A stretch of DNA of 22,540 nucleotides from Fimenecus sp964527585 (GTDB lineage: Bacteria > Bacillota > Clostridia > Oscillospirales > Acutalibacteraceae). Both the position numbers and the translations under genes were made by a program. The stretch lies in the NCBI GenBank assembly GCA_964527585.1, contig CAZGPE010000025.1, forward strand, positions 1 through 22,540. The letters are read 5' to 3'. This document shows positions 6,805-13,496 of this stretch, one piece after another. The notes below the pieces were generated by a model, which was not told where the DNA came from, searched no databases, and was given only the letters and a program-made list of their open reading frames with translations. Positions within the stretch are counted from its first letter, which is position 1. Each line of letters begins with the position of its first letter.

Positions 6805-8286
6805 TTATTCGGGCTTAACTGCTACATTTTCAAATACCTTATCGAAGCAAGCAAGAGCCTGATCAATCATCTTAGGTGTATAAGCAGCAGAAGTATAAAG
6901 TCTTGAGCCTGCAAGTGTAACAAGGCCCTCTGCCATATAAGCAGCGCCCATGTACTGCATCTCTTTCTTACGAACAGATGTAGCGTTGAGAACACCCGGA
7001 ATTGTCCAAGGTTTGTTCCATTCGATTGAATAGTGCATTGTGCCGACTGTCTCGAGGTGGCAGATAGAACCTTCGTTCCAGCATACAAACGGAAGACCGT
7101 GTTTCTTAACGAGTTCTTTAAGACCTGCTGTAAGTCTGTCGCCCATCTGACCTGCCTTCTGACACGCATTCTGCTTATCAATTTCTTCAAGAGTGAAGTA
7201 ACCTGCGCAGCATGAAAGCGGGTTAGCTGTCATTGTACCGCCTGTGAATGCCTTCTTAATCTTTTCGCCTGTTGCGTCAAGACCTGCACCGAGATACTTC
7301 ATGTACTCTTTCTTACCGCCGAGTCCGCCTGCACCCGGATAACCGCCTGCAATAACCTTACCGAAGATTGTAAGGTCAGGAGATACACCGAAGAAGCCCT
7401 GAGCACCTGCCATACCGATACGGAAGCCTGTAACAACCTCATCGAATACGAGAAGTGCACCGTACTTACGGCAAAGTCTTTCAACGCCTTTGTTGAAGTC
7501 ATAGTCAACAGGTGTTGTACCGCTTTCGGGACCGACCGGCTCGATGAATACGGCAGCAGTACCGCCTCTGAACTGGTTGAGCCAAAGTTTTCTTTCGAGG
7601 TCTTCAAGATCTCCGGGGAAGAATTCCTGAGTGTGCTTGAAGAGGTAAAGCGGAACACCGCTTGCCTGTGTGAATTTAGAACCGGGAACACGGATACCGT
7701 AACCGAGCTGATCCGACCAGCCGTGATAAGCACCGCCCATTTTAAGAATGTTCTTTTTACCGGTTGCAAGACGAGCAACACGGACAGCTGTCATACAAGC
7801 CTCAGTACCTGAACCTTGCATACGGAACATATCAACTGTTTCAACAGAGTCGGAAATCTTCTTAGCGAGTTTGTACTCGAACTCATGGAAAAGGCCTGTT
7901 GAAGGTCCGCAAGTGTTAAGAAGATCTATAACCTGATCACGAACAACCTTCGGGTTTGAACCGAGAACTGTCGGGCCGCCTGCCTGAAGGAAGTCAAAAT
8001 ATTTGTTGCCGTCAATATCGTAAAGATAAGCGCCTTCAGCCTTTGTGAAAACAAGGGGGAAGGGATAGTTAAATGCAAGGTTGTGCTGAACGCCGCCGGG
8101 AATAATTGTCTTAGCTTCCTCGATCATCACTTTTGACTTTGCACATTTTTTGTCATAATACTCTTCTTCATACATTTTAAGAGTATCGGGTTTAATTGTG
8201 TAAATCGGCTTCTTGATAAGTTCGTCAAGTTCACGGTTTACAGCTTTTGCGTCATGGTATTCGGAAATAGCGAATCTTGTATCCAT
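6805..8286 (-). CDS. Class III PLP aminotransferase, glutamate-1-semialdehyde-aminomutase-like, with N-terminal extension
   Basis: 493 residues, longer than the usual ~430. About 55 extra N-terminal residues precede the family core, which starts near IIPGGVQHN (61-69). Fold-type I landmarks are GSGTEA (158-163), GGAYHGW (184-190, aromatic stacking on PLP), FIEPVGPESG (247-256), FDEVVTGFR (281-289, Asp282 binding the pyridine nitrogen) and FGKVIAGGYPG (308-318, with Lys310 the expected Schiff-base lysine). The catalytic set looks complete. Substrates in this family are usually aldehydes, ketones or amino acids with distal amino groups, and sequence alone does not choose. hemL itself is unlikely because no tetrapyrrole genes are near. 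Start: GGAGG 8 bases upstream. It has its own strong promoter with palindromes at the transcript start. Many codons are C- or T-ending types common in highly expressed genes. Confidence 0.9.
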   Translation of the reverse strand: MDTRFAISEYHDAKAVNRELDELIKKPIYTIKPDTLKMYEEEYYDKKCAKSKVMIEEAKTIIPGGVQHNLAFNYPFPLVFTKAEGAYLYDIDGNKYFDFLQAGGPTVLGSNPKVVRDQVIDLLNTCGPSTGLFHEFEYKLAKKISDSVETVDMFRMQGSGTEACMTAVRVARLATGKKNILKMGGAYHGWSDQLGYGIRVPGSKFTQASGVPLYLFKHTQEFFPGDLEDLERKLWLNQFRGGTAAVFIEPVGPESGTTPVDYDFNKGVERLCRKYGALLVFDEVVTGFRIGMAGAQGFFGVSPDLTIFGKVIAGGYPGAGGLGGKKEYMKYLGAGLDATGEKIKKAFTGGTMTANPLSCCAGYFTLEEIDKQNACQKAGQMGDRLTAGLKELVKKHGLPFVCWNEGSICHLETVGTMHYSIEWNKPWTIPGVLNATSVRKKEMQYMGAAYMAEGLVTLAGSRLYTSAAYTPKMIDQALACFDKVFENVAVKPE

Positions 8287-8314
8287 TGGTAATTCCTCCG
8301 TCTAAATATTTGCG

Positions 8315-8343
8315 AATTCACATTAAAGTGAATTGCTATTCAC
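8315..8343. promoter_or_regulatory. Overlapping inverted repeats at the aminotransferase transcription start (candidate operator)
   Basis: Three half-sites alternate: AATTCAC (8315-8321), GTGAATT (8328-8334) and ATTCAC (8338-8343). The central one can pair with either neighbour, with 6- and 4-base spacers. They begin right at the expected start point of the promoter at 8348-8375, a usual repressor position. An RNA switch in the leader is an alternative reading. No regulator gene is in the window. Confidence 0.5.
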
Positions 8344-8347
8344 CTAA

Positions 8348-8375
8348 ATTATACCACTTAAAAATAAATTGTCAA
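8348..8375 (-). promoter_or_regulatory. Strong sigma-A promoter of the aminotransferase-aldolase operon
   Basis: On the minus strand, TTGACA (8370-8375) and TATAAT (8348-8353), both perfect, are separated by 16 bases. Transcription should start near 8341, giving a leader of about 55 nt. Confidence 0.88.
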
Positions 8376-8413
8376 ATAATTTATATTAACAAATTATAAA
8401 TTTATTTTTTGCT

Positions 8414-8478
8414 TTTAGATAGTTTTAATCTAAACGGCAAGTGCTTTAGACACTTTTTATCTACGCTTAGTTTTAGAC
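8414..8478. repeat. Cluster of TTTAGA-type repeats upstream of the aminotransferase promoter
   Basis: The gene-free stretch 8287-8618 holds, from right to left, a terminator, this repeat cluster, a promoter and a candidate operator. The cluster has a 7-base-arm inverted repeat, TTTAGAT (8414-8420) with ATCTAAA (8428-8434), plus two direct copies of TTTAGAC at 8445-8451 and 8472-8478. Relative to the start near 8341 these lie about 70-140 bases upstream, a possible activator region. The sequence is AT-rich, so chance is not excluded. No ORF or recognisable riboswitch is seen here. Confidence 0.35.
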
Positions 8479-8567
8479 CCACAACATCTATGTTTTTTCA
8501 AAACAAAATCCCAAGATATGATAAGGTTACAATTTTTTCGGTGAATATATAGTCAATTTACCCATAT

Positions 8568-8598
8568 AAAAACAGGCGAAAGCAACACTTTCGCCTGT
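8568..8598 (-). terminator. Rho-independent terminator after the three-helix membrane protein gene
   Basis: On the minus strand a perfect 11-pair stem (8588-8598 with 8572-8582, 5-base loop) is followed by a short T-run and T-rich sequence. It lies 20 bases beyond the stop codon at 8619. Confidence 0.88.
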
Positions 8599-8618
8599 AA
8601 CCGTTGTTTTTCTTCTTC

Positions 8619-10397
8619 TTATTTCATTGAAAGAGCATTTATGATGCTTTCATCCGCATCTTCGGGGACGGTTAATGTTACCGTGTCTCCGACATTTAAT
8701 ATAACAACCTTTTCCGCATCTTTTACTCCGACTTTATAAAAAGCATTTCCGATATCGAGTTTAAGATAGAAATAGGTTTCGCCACCGGTAACGACAGATC
8801 TTATTTCGGTTACGGTTCCGGTAATTTCTACGGTTTCCGTTTGAACGGTTGTCTGATCGTTTCCGCCGATTTCGTCAATATCAATATCAAGATTTATGCC
8901 AGCTTTTTCAAGCGTCTGAGCATAGTTCTCGGTACATTCGGTAAGTGTTGAGCCGATTCCGACAACGGTTGACTGCTTAACATTTACCATCGCATACATT
9001 TTAACGAGATCGCTTGAATCTTTGAGCGCCATAAAATATGTCGGTTCTCCGCTGATATTAAGAAGCAACGGGAATGTTGCAGTATATGAATACTGCTGAA
9101 CGGCACCCTCAGCCGAAGTCTGAGCCGTATCTTCAAGCGCACCGGAAATCGAATAATACTTTGTTTCTTTTGTACGCTGATTAAGAAGTACAAAACCGAT
9201 AATCGACTGGTCGGAACTTATTGAAGTAACTCCCGTATACATATAAACATCGTCATTCAGCGCAAGATAGTTATAACCCGAACTTGCAACTTTAACGCCT
9301 TCCTGTCCGATAATTGAATTTATAAATCCGTTTGAAAGTTTTCCGTAATAATTATACTGTTCATTAAGAATGCTTGCTGAATAAACTCTGTCAATCCACT
9401 GCCACTTTTCGTCGCTTACAAATTCTTGTGTGGGAAGTTTTGTTTCCCCGTCGGAACTTGTCGAAATCACCTGGCACTCTCCGTTGATTGCATCGACGAC
9501 AACCGCACCGATAACATCCGTTCCGCCGAAAAGACCGACTGTTTTATCAAGGATGGGAACAATCCAATACGGATTTCCGCTTTCGTCTATTTCGAAACTG
9601 GGATCACCGAACATATAGGTCGGAAATTCAAAGCGGAGATGTCTTAAAAGGTATCTGTTGAAATGCTCAGCCGGAGAATATTTCATTCCGTTTTCAAGAC
9701 GGACTATTTCGCTTTTCTGCGTTGTCATATCGACAATAATATAAGCCGGAAGCCCTTCCTTTGTATTTTTAAGCCATTTGAAAATATCGCCGTAATCAAG
9801 CGAAGTAACACGCACAGGTGTTCCTTTATAATTTATCTGCGTTGAATAGTTCGAAACCACAAACTGCGAAACCATATCGGAAAGATCACCGAGAGTTCTA
9901 ACCGCCAGATTGTTTGCGGATGTCGAATCAAGCGTAGGAACCGACGAAAAGTCAATTTCCGCAACATCTTCCGTAAAATCGCCTTCTTCGACATTAAGCA
10001 AACTCGAATAAGCACTTGCTCTGAAAATCTGTGCTCCCGAAATATAACCGCCGATACAAACAAGTGCCAAAACGCCGATAACGATTCCGGGAACAACGGA
10101 GCGTTTCTTCACATAGGGGGTATATTCGGGATGAAGTGCAAGTTTGCTTGTAAAAACGGTAAGTCCGAGATAAATCAAGCAAACAAATGCGATATACATA
10201 TAAAATTCAATCGCCTTAAAATTAAGTGCGGGAATCATAAGATAATATGCAACCGCAGCAAAAATAACCGTGAGAATTATATTTATCACTATTTTCTTTT
10301 TCGCATTTTTCGGCGGGATGTAAACATCGCTTACAGGCGTGTTTTTATTCGAGTTATCACCCTTGCCGTGTGTAAAATCTACATTGATAGGATCCAT
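8619..10397 (-). CDS. Uncharacterised membrane protein with three N-terminal helices and a large C-terminal domain
   Basis: 592 residues from the ATG at 10397, chosen because AAGGAG lies 7 bases upstream; a TTG at 10403 is too close to that site. A polar N-terminus (1-33) is followed by membrane helices near 36-56, 64-83 and 102-121. With Lys-rich stretches at 30-35 and 97-99, residues from ~125 probably face outside. That ~470-residue part has repeated beta-rich segments (for example NPYWIVPILDKTVGLFGGTD and later TYFMALKDSSDLVKMYAMVN). It ends in a compact segment at ~520-585 (EITGTVTEIRSVV, then YLKLDIGNAFYKVGV) that looks like a small beta-barrel of OB type; this is an impression, not a match. 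I do not recognise a catalytic motif. It has its own promoter and terminator, so it is not clearly part of the flanking metabolic operons. Confidence 0.85.
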   Translation of the reverse strand: MDPINVDFTHGKGDNSNKNTPVSDVYIPPKNAKKKIVINIILTVIFAAVAYYLMIPALNFKAIEFYMYIAFVCLIYLGLTVFTSKLALHPEYTPYVKKRSVVPGIVIGVLALVCIGGYISGAQIFRASAYSSLLNVEEGDFTEDVAEIDFSSVPTLDSTSANNLAVRTLGDLSDMVSQFVVSNYSTQINYKGTPVRVTSLDYGDIFKWLKNTKEGLPAYIIVDMTTQKSEIVRLENGMKYSPAEHFNRYLLRHLRFEFPTYMFGDPSFEIDESGNPYWIVPILDKTVGLFGGTDVIGAVVVDAINGECQVISTSSDGETKLPTQEFVSDEKWQWIDRVYSASILNEQYNYYGKLSNGFINSIIGQEGVKVASSGYNYLALNDDVYMYTGVTSISSDQSIIGFVLLNQRTKETKYYSISGALEDTAQTSAEGAVQQYSYTATFPLLLNISGEPTYFMALKDSSDLVKMYAMVNVKQSTVVGIGSTLTECTENYAQTLEKAGINLDIDIDEIGGNDQTTVQTETVEITGTVTEIRSVVTGGETYFYLKLDIGNAFYKVGVKDAEKVVILNVGDTVTLTVPEDADESIINALSMK

Positions 10398-10426
10398 AAT
10401 CAAACTCCTTTTTTATAATAAAATCA

Positions 10427-10455
10427 AGTATATAGCATTTCACTTCTTTTTGCAA
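10427..10455 (-). promoter_or_regulatory. Promoter of the membrane protein gene, overlapped by an inverted repeat
   Basis: On the minus strand, TTGCAA (10450-10455), a 17-base spacer and TATACT (10427-10432) precede the start at 10397. An 11-base-arm inverted repeat (10438-10448 with 10454-10464, one G-T pair) has the -35 box across its loop and right arm. It may be an operator, or a weak terminator for the reductase gene ending at 10467; it has no U-tract. Confidence 0.55.
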
Positions 10456-10466
10456 GAAGCGAAATA

Positions 10467-11192
10467 TCATATCACCATTCCGCCGTTAACGGAAATAACC
10501 TGTCCGGTAATATAGGCGGATTTTTCACTTGCTAAGAACGACACCGCTTCGGCAATGTCGTTTGCCGTACCGATTTTCGCAAGAGGTATCTCATCTTTCA
10601 ACGCATCAATATCTTCCTGCGAAAAAGCATTCATCATATCCGTTAAAACAACTCCGGGTGAAACCGCATTTACGCAAATTCCTGATAAACCGACTTCCTT
10701 CGCAAGCGCTTTCGTCATCCCGATAAGCCCTGCTTTCGATGCGGAATAATGAACTTCACACGAACCGCCCGTCTCACCCCACATCGAAGCAATGTTTATT
10801 ATCTTTCCGGATTTTTTCGAAATCATCGCAGGCAAAACACTGCGTGCGAAATAAAACGGACCGGAAAGATTAACCGAAATCATCCTGTTCCAATCCTCAT
10901 CGGTAATATCGGTAAAAAGTTTCTGCTGAGCTATTCCGGCGTTGTTTACAAGCACTTCTATTTCGCCTCTGTCCGACAAAACCTCGTTCACTGTCTTTTT
11001 AACCTGTTCGCAGTCCGAAACATCGCATTTATATGCTTTCACATTCGGAAAACACTCTTTTTCAAGTTCCCGAGCCGCTGCCTCGTTTGAAGAATATATC
11101 GCAGCGACAAAAAAGCCGTCTTCAACGAGTTTTTTTGCCGTTTGCCGTCCTATTCCACGGGACGCTCCCGTTACTATTGCCGTTTTTTGCAT
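10467..11192 (-). CDS. Short-chain dehydrogenase/reductase, resembling the EF-P 5-aminopentanone reductase YmfI
   Basis: 241 residues from the ATG at 11192, which has GGTGAT in the canonical ribosome-site register and puts the start at MQKTAIVTG. Upstream GTG (11201) and ATG (11198) are open but less well placed. A classical SDR: TGASRGIG (8-15) binds NAD(P)H, NNAG is at 83-86, and the catalytic triad is Ser136, Tyr149 and Lys153. It looks like FabG in general. However, the segment SMWGETGGSCEV (136-147), the stretch MMNAF...DEIP and the ending YITGQVISVNGG match my memory of B. subtilis YmfI, which finishes the aminopentanol modification of elongation factor P. No efp is in the window, so this is inference; another NAD(P)H-dependent reductase is the alternative. 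It diverges from the SCP2-aminotransferase-transketolase operon. Confidence 0.85.
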   Translation of the reverse strand: MQKTAIVTGASRGIGRQTAKKLVEDGFFVAAIYSSNEAAARELEKECFPNVKAYKCDVSDCEQVKKTVNEVLSDRGEIEVLVNNAGIAQQKLFTDITDEDWNRMISVNLSGPFYFARSVLPAMISKKSGKIINIASMWGETGGSCEVHYSASKAGLIGMTKALAKEVGLSGICVNAVSPGVVLTDMMNAFSQEDIDALKDEIPLAKIGTANDIAEAVSFLASEKSAYITGQVISVNGGMVI

Positions 11193-11316
11193 TTTCATCA
11201 CCGCTTCAATTGTAACATATTATCACAGTAAATACCAATCTTTTTGTCGATTTCACTCCACAATTTACCGTTCGTTAACAATTTCACAAAATATGTTGTT
11301 TAGGGCTCGGATTTTA

Positions 11317-11345
11317 TTGACTTTAACTGCCTGTTTTGATATTAT
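11317..11345 (+). promoter_or_regulatory. Sigma-A promoter of the SCP2 - aminotransferase - transketolase operon
   Basis: TTGACT (11317-11322), a 17-base spacer and TATTAT (11340-11345). Transcription should start near 11352, giving a leader of about 46 nt before the TTG start. Confidence 0.75.
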
Positions 11346-11357
11346 TATATAAAGGTA

Positions 11358-11371
11358 TATTCAATTGAATA
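11358..11371. promoter_or_regulatory. Perfect 14-bp palindrome just after the operon transcription start (candidate operator)
   Basis: TATTCAATTGAATA is its own reverse complement and covers about +7 to +20 of the predicted transcript. Its outer ATTCA/TGAAT halves resemble the half-sites of the repeats at 8315-8343 upstream of the other aminotransferase. Two ATTTCAC copies (11250-11256 and 11281-11287) lie upstream of the -35. A shared regulator is inference. Confidence 0.5.
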
Positions 11372-11397
11372 CCAATAAAACTTTAGGAGGAGTTATT

Positions 11398-12159
11398 TTG
11401 ACCGACTCAAAAACAATGGCGTACATAAATATGTATGCGGTGCTCGGCACTCTTGAAAATCTCTGCGAACTCGACAGTAAAGCAAAAGAGCTTCTTGCAG
11501 GAATGAAAAAACCCGTTTCGATCGGATTTGTTGTAACAAACGGGCCAAGCGCAACTATCACATTTTCAAAAAACGGTTGCCGTATGGAAGACGGATTAAA
11601 GGATTGTGATATAAAAATCCCGTTTTCGTCATGCGAAAAATTTAACGGAATGATCGACGGAACAGTTACACCTATTCCCGTAAAAGGATTTACAAAAATA
11701 AATTTCCTTTTGAATACCTTTGTCGCTCTTACTGACAGACTCACCGAACTTATGCGTCCGACAGAGGAACTTTTGAAAGACAGAGAGTCATTTATACTTT
11801 CGACTCAGTTGACATTCTATACAATCTGTGTTGCAATGGCTCAGATTGCCAATCAGGATGCTATCGGTCAGGCTTCCGCCTCATATATGCTCGACGGCGA
11901 TATCTTAATCGGAATTAAAAACGGTCCTATGGGTACAATCCGTGTTAAAGATCACCGACTTGTCGCAATCAAGAAAGCTCCCGCTAATCCCAGAGCGATT
12001 ATGACATTTTCCGATTACGACCTCGCAAACGCTCTCTTCAATGGTAAAGTAAACGCTCTTGAAGAACTCGGAAGAGGAACTGTCGAGATTAAAGGTATGG
12101 TTTCAATGGTTGACAATATGAACAGACTTCTCGACAGAGTTGCTTTGTATTTAGCATAA
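11398..12159 (+). CDS. Tandem SCP2-like (sterol carrier protein 2 fold) protein, first copy
   Basis: 253 residues from a TTG at 11398. This start is chosen because AGGAGG lies 7 bases upstream; an earlier in-frame TTG at 11365 lies inside the operator palindrome and has no such site. Two similar halves can be seen. Each has beta-rich sequence with small glycine turns, then a segment such as IKIPFSSCEKFNGMIDGTV (first half) or AIMTFSDYDLANALFNGKV (second half), then a strand and a terminal helix (GTVEIKGMVSMVDNMNRLL). This ordering is typical of SCP2-fold domains, which bind lipids or other hydrophobic molecules in a tunnel. A helical linker (~110-150) joins the halves. No catalytic motif or signal peptide is seen, so it is probably cytoplasmic. 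It is the first gene of the operon, 15 bases before the aminotransferase; a second relative closes the operon. The ligand is unknown. Confidence 0.75.
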   Translation: MTDSKTMAYINMYAVLGTLENLCELDSKAKELLAGMKKPVSIGFVVTNGPSATITFSKNGCRMEDGLKDCDIKIPFSSCEKFNGMIDGTVTPIPVKGFTKINFLLNTFVALTDRLTELMRPTEELLKDRESFILSTQLTFYTICVAMAQIANQDAIGQASASYMLDGDILIGIKNGPMGTIRVKDHRLVAIKKAPANPRAIMTFSDYDLANALFNGKVNALEELGRGTVEIKGMVSMVDNMNRLLDRVALYLA

Positions 12160-12174
12160 GGAGGAGAAACAATA

Positions 12175-13440
12175 ATGAGCAAATTTCCTAAATACACTCA
12201 CGAAAAAGGCCGTGAATATTTTGACAGAGCGCTCAAAGTAATTCCGGCAGGTATATACGGTCATCTCGGTCCTTCAGAGGGCCTTTGGATTCCGATAAAC
12301 AACTGGCCCTTCTATTCCAAAAAAGCTCAAGGCTCTTATTTTTGGGATGTTGACGGCAACAAATATATCGACTATATGTGTGCATACGGTCCCAATGTTC
12401 TCGGCTACAATGATCCCGACGTTGATGCCGCAGCAAAAGCACAGCTTGAAAAAGGCAACTGCACAACCGCACCGTCAAGTGTAATGGTTGAATGTGCCGA
12501 AACTCTTGTTGACACAGTTGCTTCTGCCGATTGGGCGTTCTTCTGCAAAAACGGTTCGGATACAACAACCCTTGCCGTTATGAGTGCCCGTGCACACACT
12601 CACAAGAAAAAAATCATCTTCCTTAAGGGCTTTTATCACGGTGATTTCCAGTGGGCTCAGAAAATCGACTATCCCGGTATCCTTCCCGAAGAGGTCGCAA
12701 ACAATGTTGTTGTTCCGTGGTTTGACCTTAAAGCTCTTGACGAAGTTTGGGAAAAATACGACGGAGATATTGCAGGCCTTATCGCTCAGCCCTATGATCA
12801 CGGCAACTTCAAAGACAACGAAGTTGCAAGCAAAGAATACTGGACTTCCGTTCGTAAATGGTGCGACGATCACGGCGTAGTTCTTATATTCGACGATGTC
12901 CGTGCCGGTTTCCGTCTCGACCTTGCAGGATCCGACCATTATTACGGAATCAAAGCCGATCTTATCTGCTTCTGTAAAGCACTTGCCAACGGCTATAATA
13001 TGTCGGCTCTTTGCGGCGGTGAACATATGAAGGCAACTGTTTCCGGTATGACATATACAGGTTCATATTGGATGAGTGCCGTTCCGTTTGCAGCTTGTAT
13101 CGCTTGTATTAACAAGATGAAAAAACTCGATACTCCTACAATGTTCCGCAAACTCGGTACTCAGCTTACCGACGGTTTCAAAGCCGCTGCGGCAAACAAC
13201 GGATTTGATCTTGTCGTTTCAGGCGAACCCGCACTCTTCTATTTGAGAATAGCAAACGATGACAGCCTTATGCTTCATCAGGAATGGGTTGCGGAATGTG
13301 TTTCAAGAGGTCTCTTCATCTCTTCACACCACAATCATTTCATCAACGCTTCTCTTACGGAAGACGATGTAAAACTTTCAATTGATATTGCGGAAGACTC
13401 ATTTAACGAAGTACGCAAAAATCACCCCGAACTTTTCTGA
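12175..13440 (+). CDS. Class III PLP aminotransferase, second and divergent paralogue
   Basis: 421 residues, a standard family length. Landmarks are VIPAGIYGH (22-30), a substrate-side segment WDVDGNKYIDYMCAYGPNVL (57-76), NGSDTT (126-131) for PLP phosphate, KGFYHGD (151-157), IFDDVRAGFR (238-247) with Asp240, and CFCKALANGYNMSALCG (265-281) with Lys268 the expected PLP lysine. It differs from the aminotransferase at 6805-8286: it lacks the N-terminal extension, has FDDVRAGFR where that one has FDEVVTGFR, and has different substrate-pocket residues, so the two probably act on different substrates or partners. AGGAGG about 10 bases upstream supports the ATG. It is the second gene of the operon and is followed by a perfect GC-rich hairpin before the transketolase genes. 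Its place beside a transketolase suggests a sugar-derived aldehyde or ketone substrate (inference). Confidence 0.88.
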   Translation: MSKFPKYTHEKGREYFDRALKVIPAGIYGHLGPSEGLWIPINNWPFYSKKAQGSYFWDVDGNKYIDYMCAYGPNVLGYNDPDVDAAAKAQLEKGNCTTAPSSVMVECAETLVDTVASADWAFFCKNGSDTTTLAVMSARAHTHKKKIIFLKGFYHGDFQWAQKIDYPGILPEEVANNVVVPWFDLKALDEVWEKYDGDIAGLIAQPYDHGNFKDNEVASKEYWTSVRKWCDDHGVVLIFDDVRAGFRLDLAGSDHYYGIKADLICFCKALANGYNMSALCGGEHMKATVSGMTYTGSYWMSAVPFAACIACINKMKKLDTPTMFRKLGTQLTDGFKAAAANNGFDLVVSGEPALFYLRIANDDSLMLHQEWVAECVSRGLFISSHHNHFINASLTEDDVKLSIDIAEDSFNEVRKNHPELF

Positions 13441-13452
13441 TTTAAGTAACTG

Positions 13453-13473
13453 ACGGGCGGGCATCCCGCCCGT
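13453..13473 (+). other. Perfect GC-rich intercistronic hairpin after the second aminotransferase gene
   Basis: ACGGGCGGG (13453-13461) pairs perfectly with CCCGCCCGT (13465-13473) around the loop CAT. A-rich sequence and then AGGAGG follow, so there is no U-tract. It resembles the hairpin at 6759-6785 in stem sequence and in its position immediately after an aminotransferase gene. Confidence 0.8.
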
Positions 13474-13496
13474 AAAATAAATAGGAGGAAAATTCT

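Noticed and set aside
6805..8286. Calling this aminotransferase hemL (glutamate-1-semialdehyde aminomutase)
   Set aside because: It belongs to the same superfamily, but the N-terminal extension and pairing with a class II aldolase, with no tetrapyrrole genes nearby, do not support that role.
8414..8478. A CRISPR-like array formed by the TTTAGA repeats
   Set aside because: The repeats are only 6-7 bases and irregularly spaced, with no cas genes nearby.
8287..8618. A riboswitch or small gene in the gap upstream of the aminotransferase
   Set aside because: No known riboswitch core and no ORF with a ribosome site can be seen. The promoter lies close to the gene, so most of the gap is not transcribed with it.
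12475..13026. A 183-codon minus-strand ORF inside the second aminotransferase gene
   Set aside because: It is antisense to a gene with a complete set of family motifs and shows no family features of its own.
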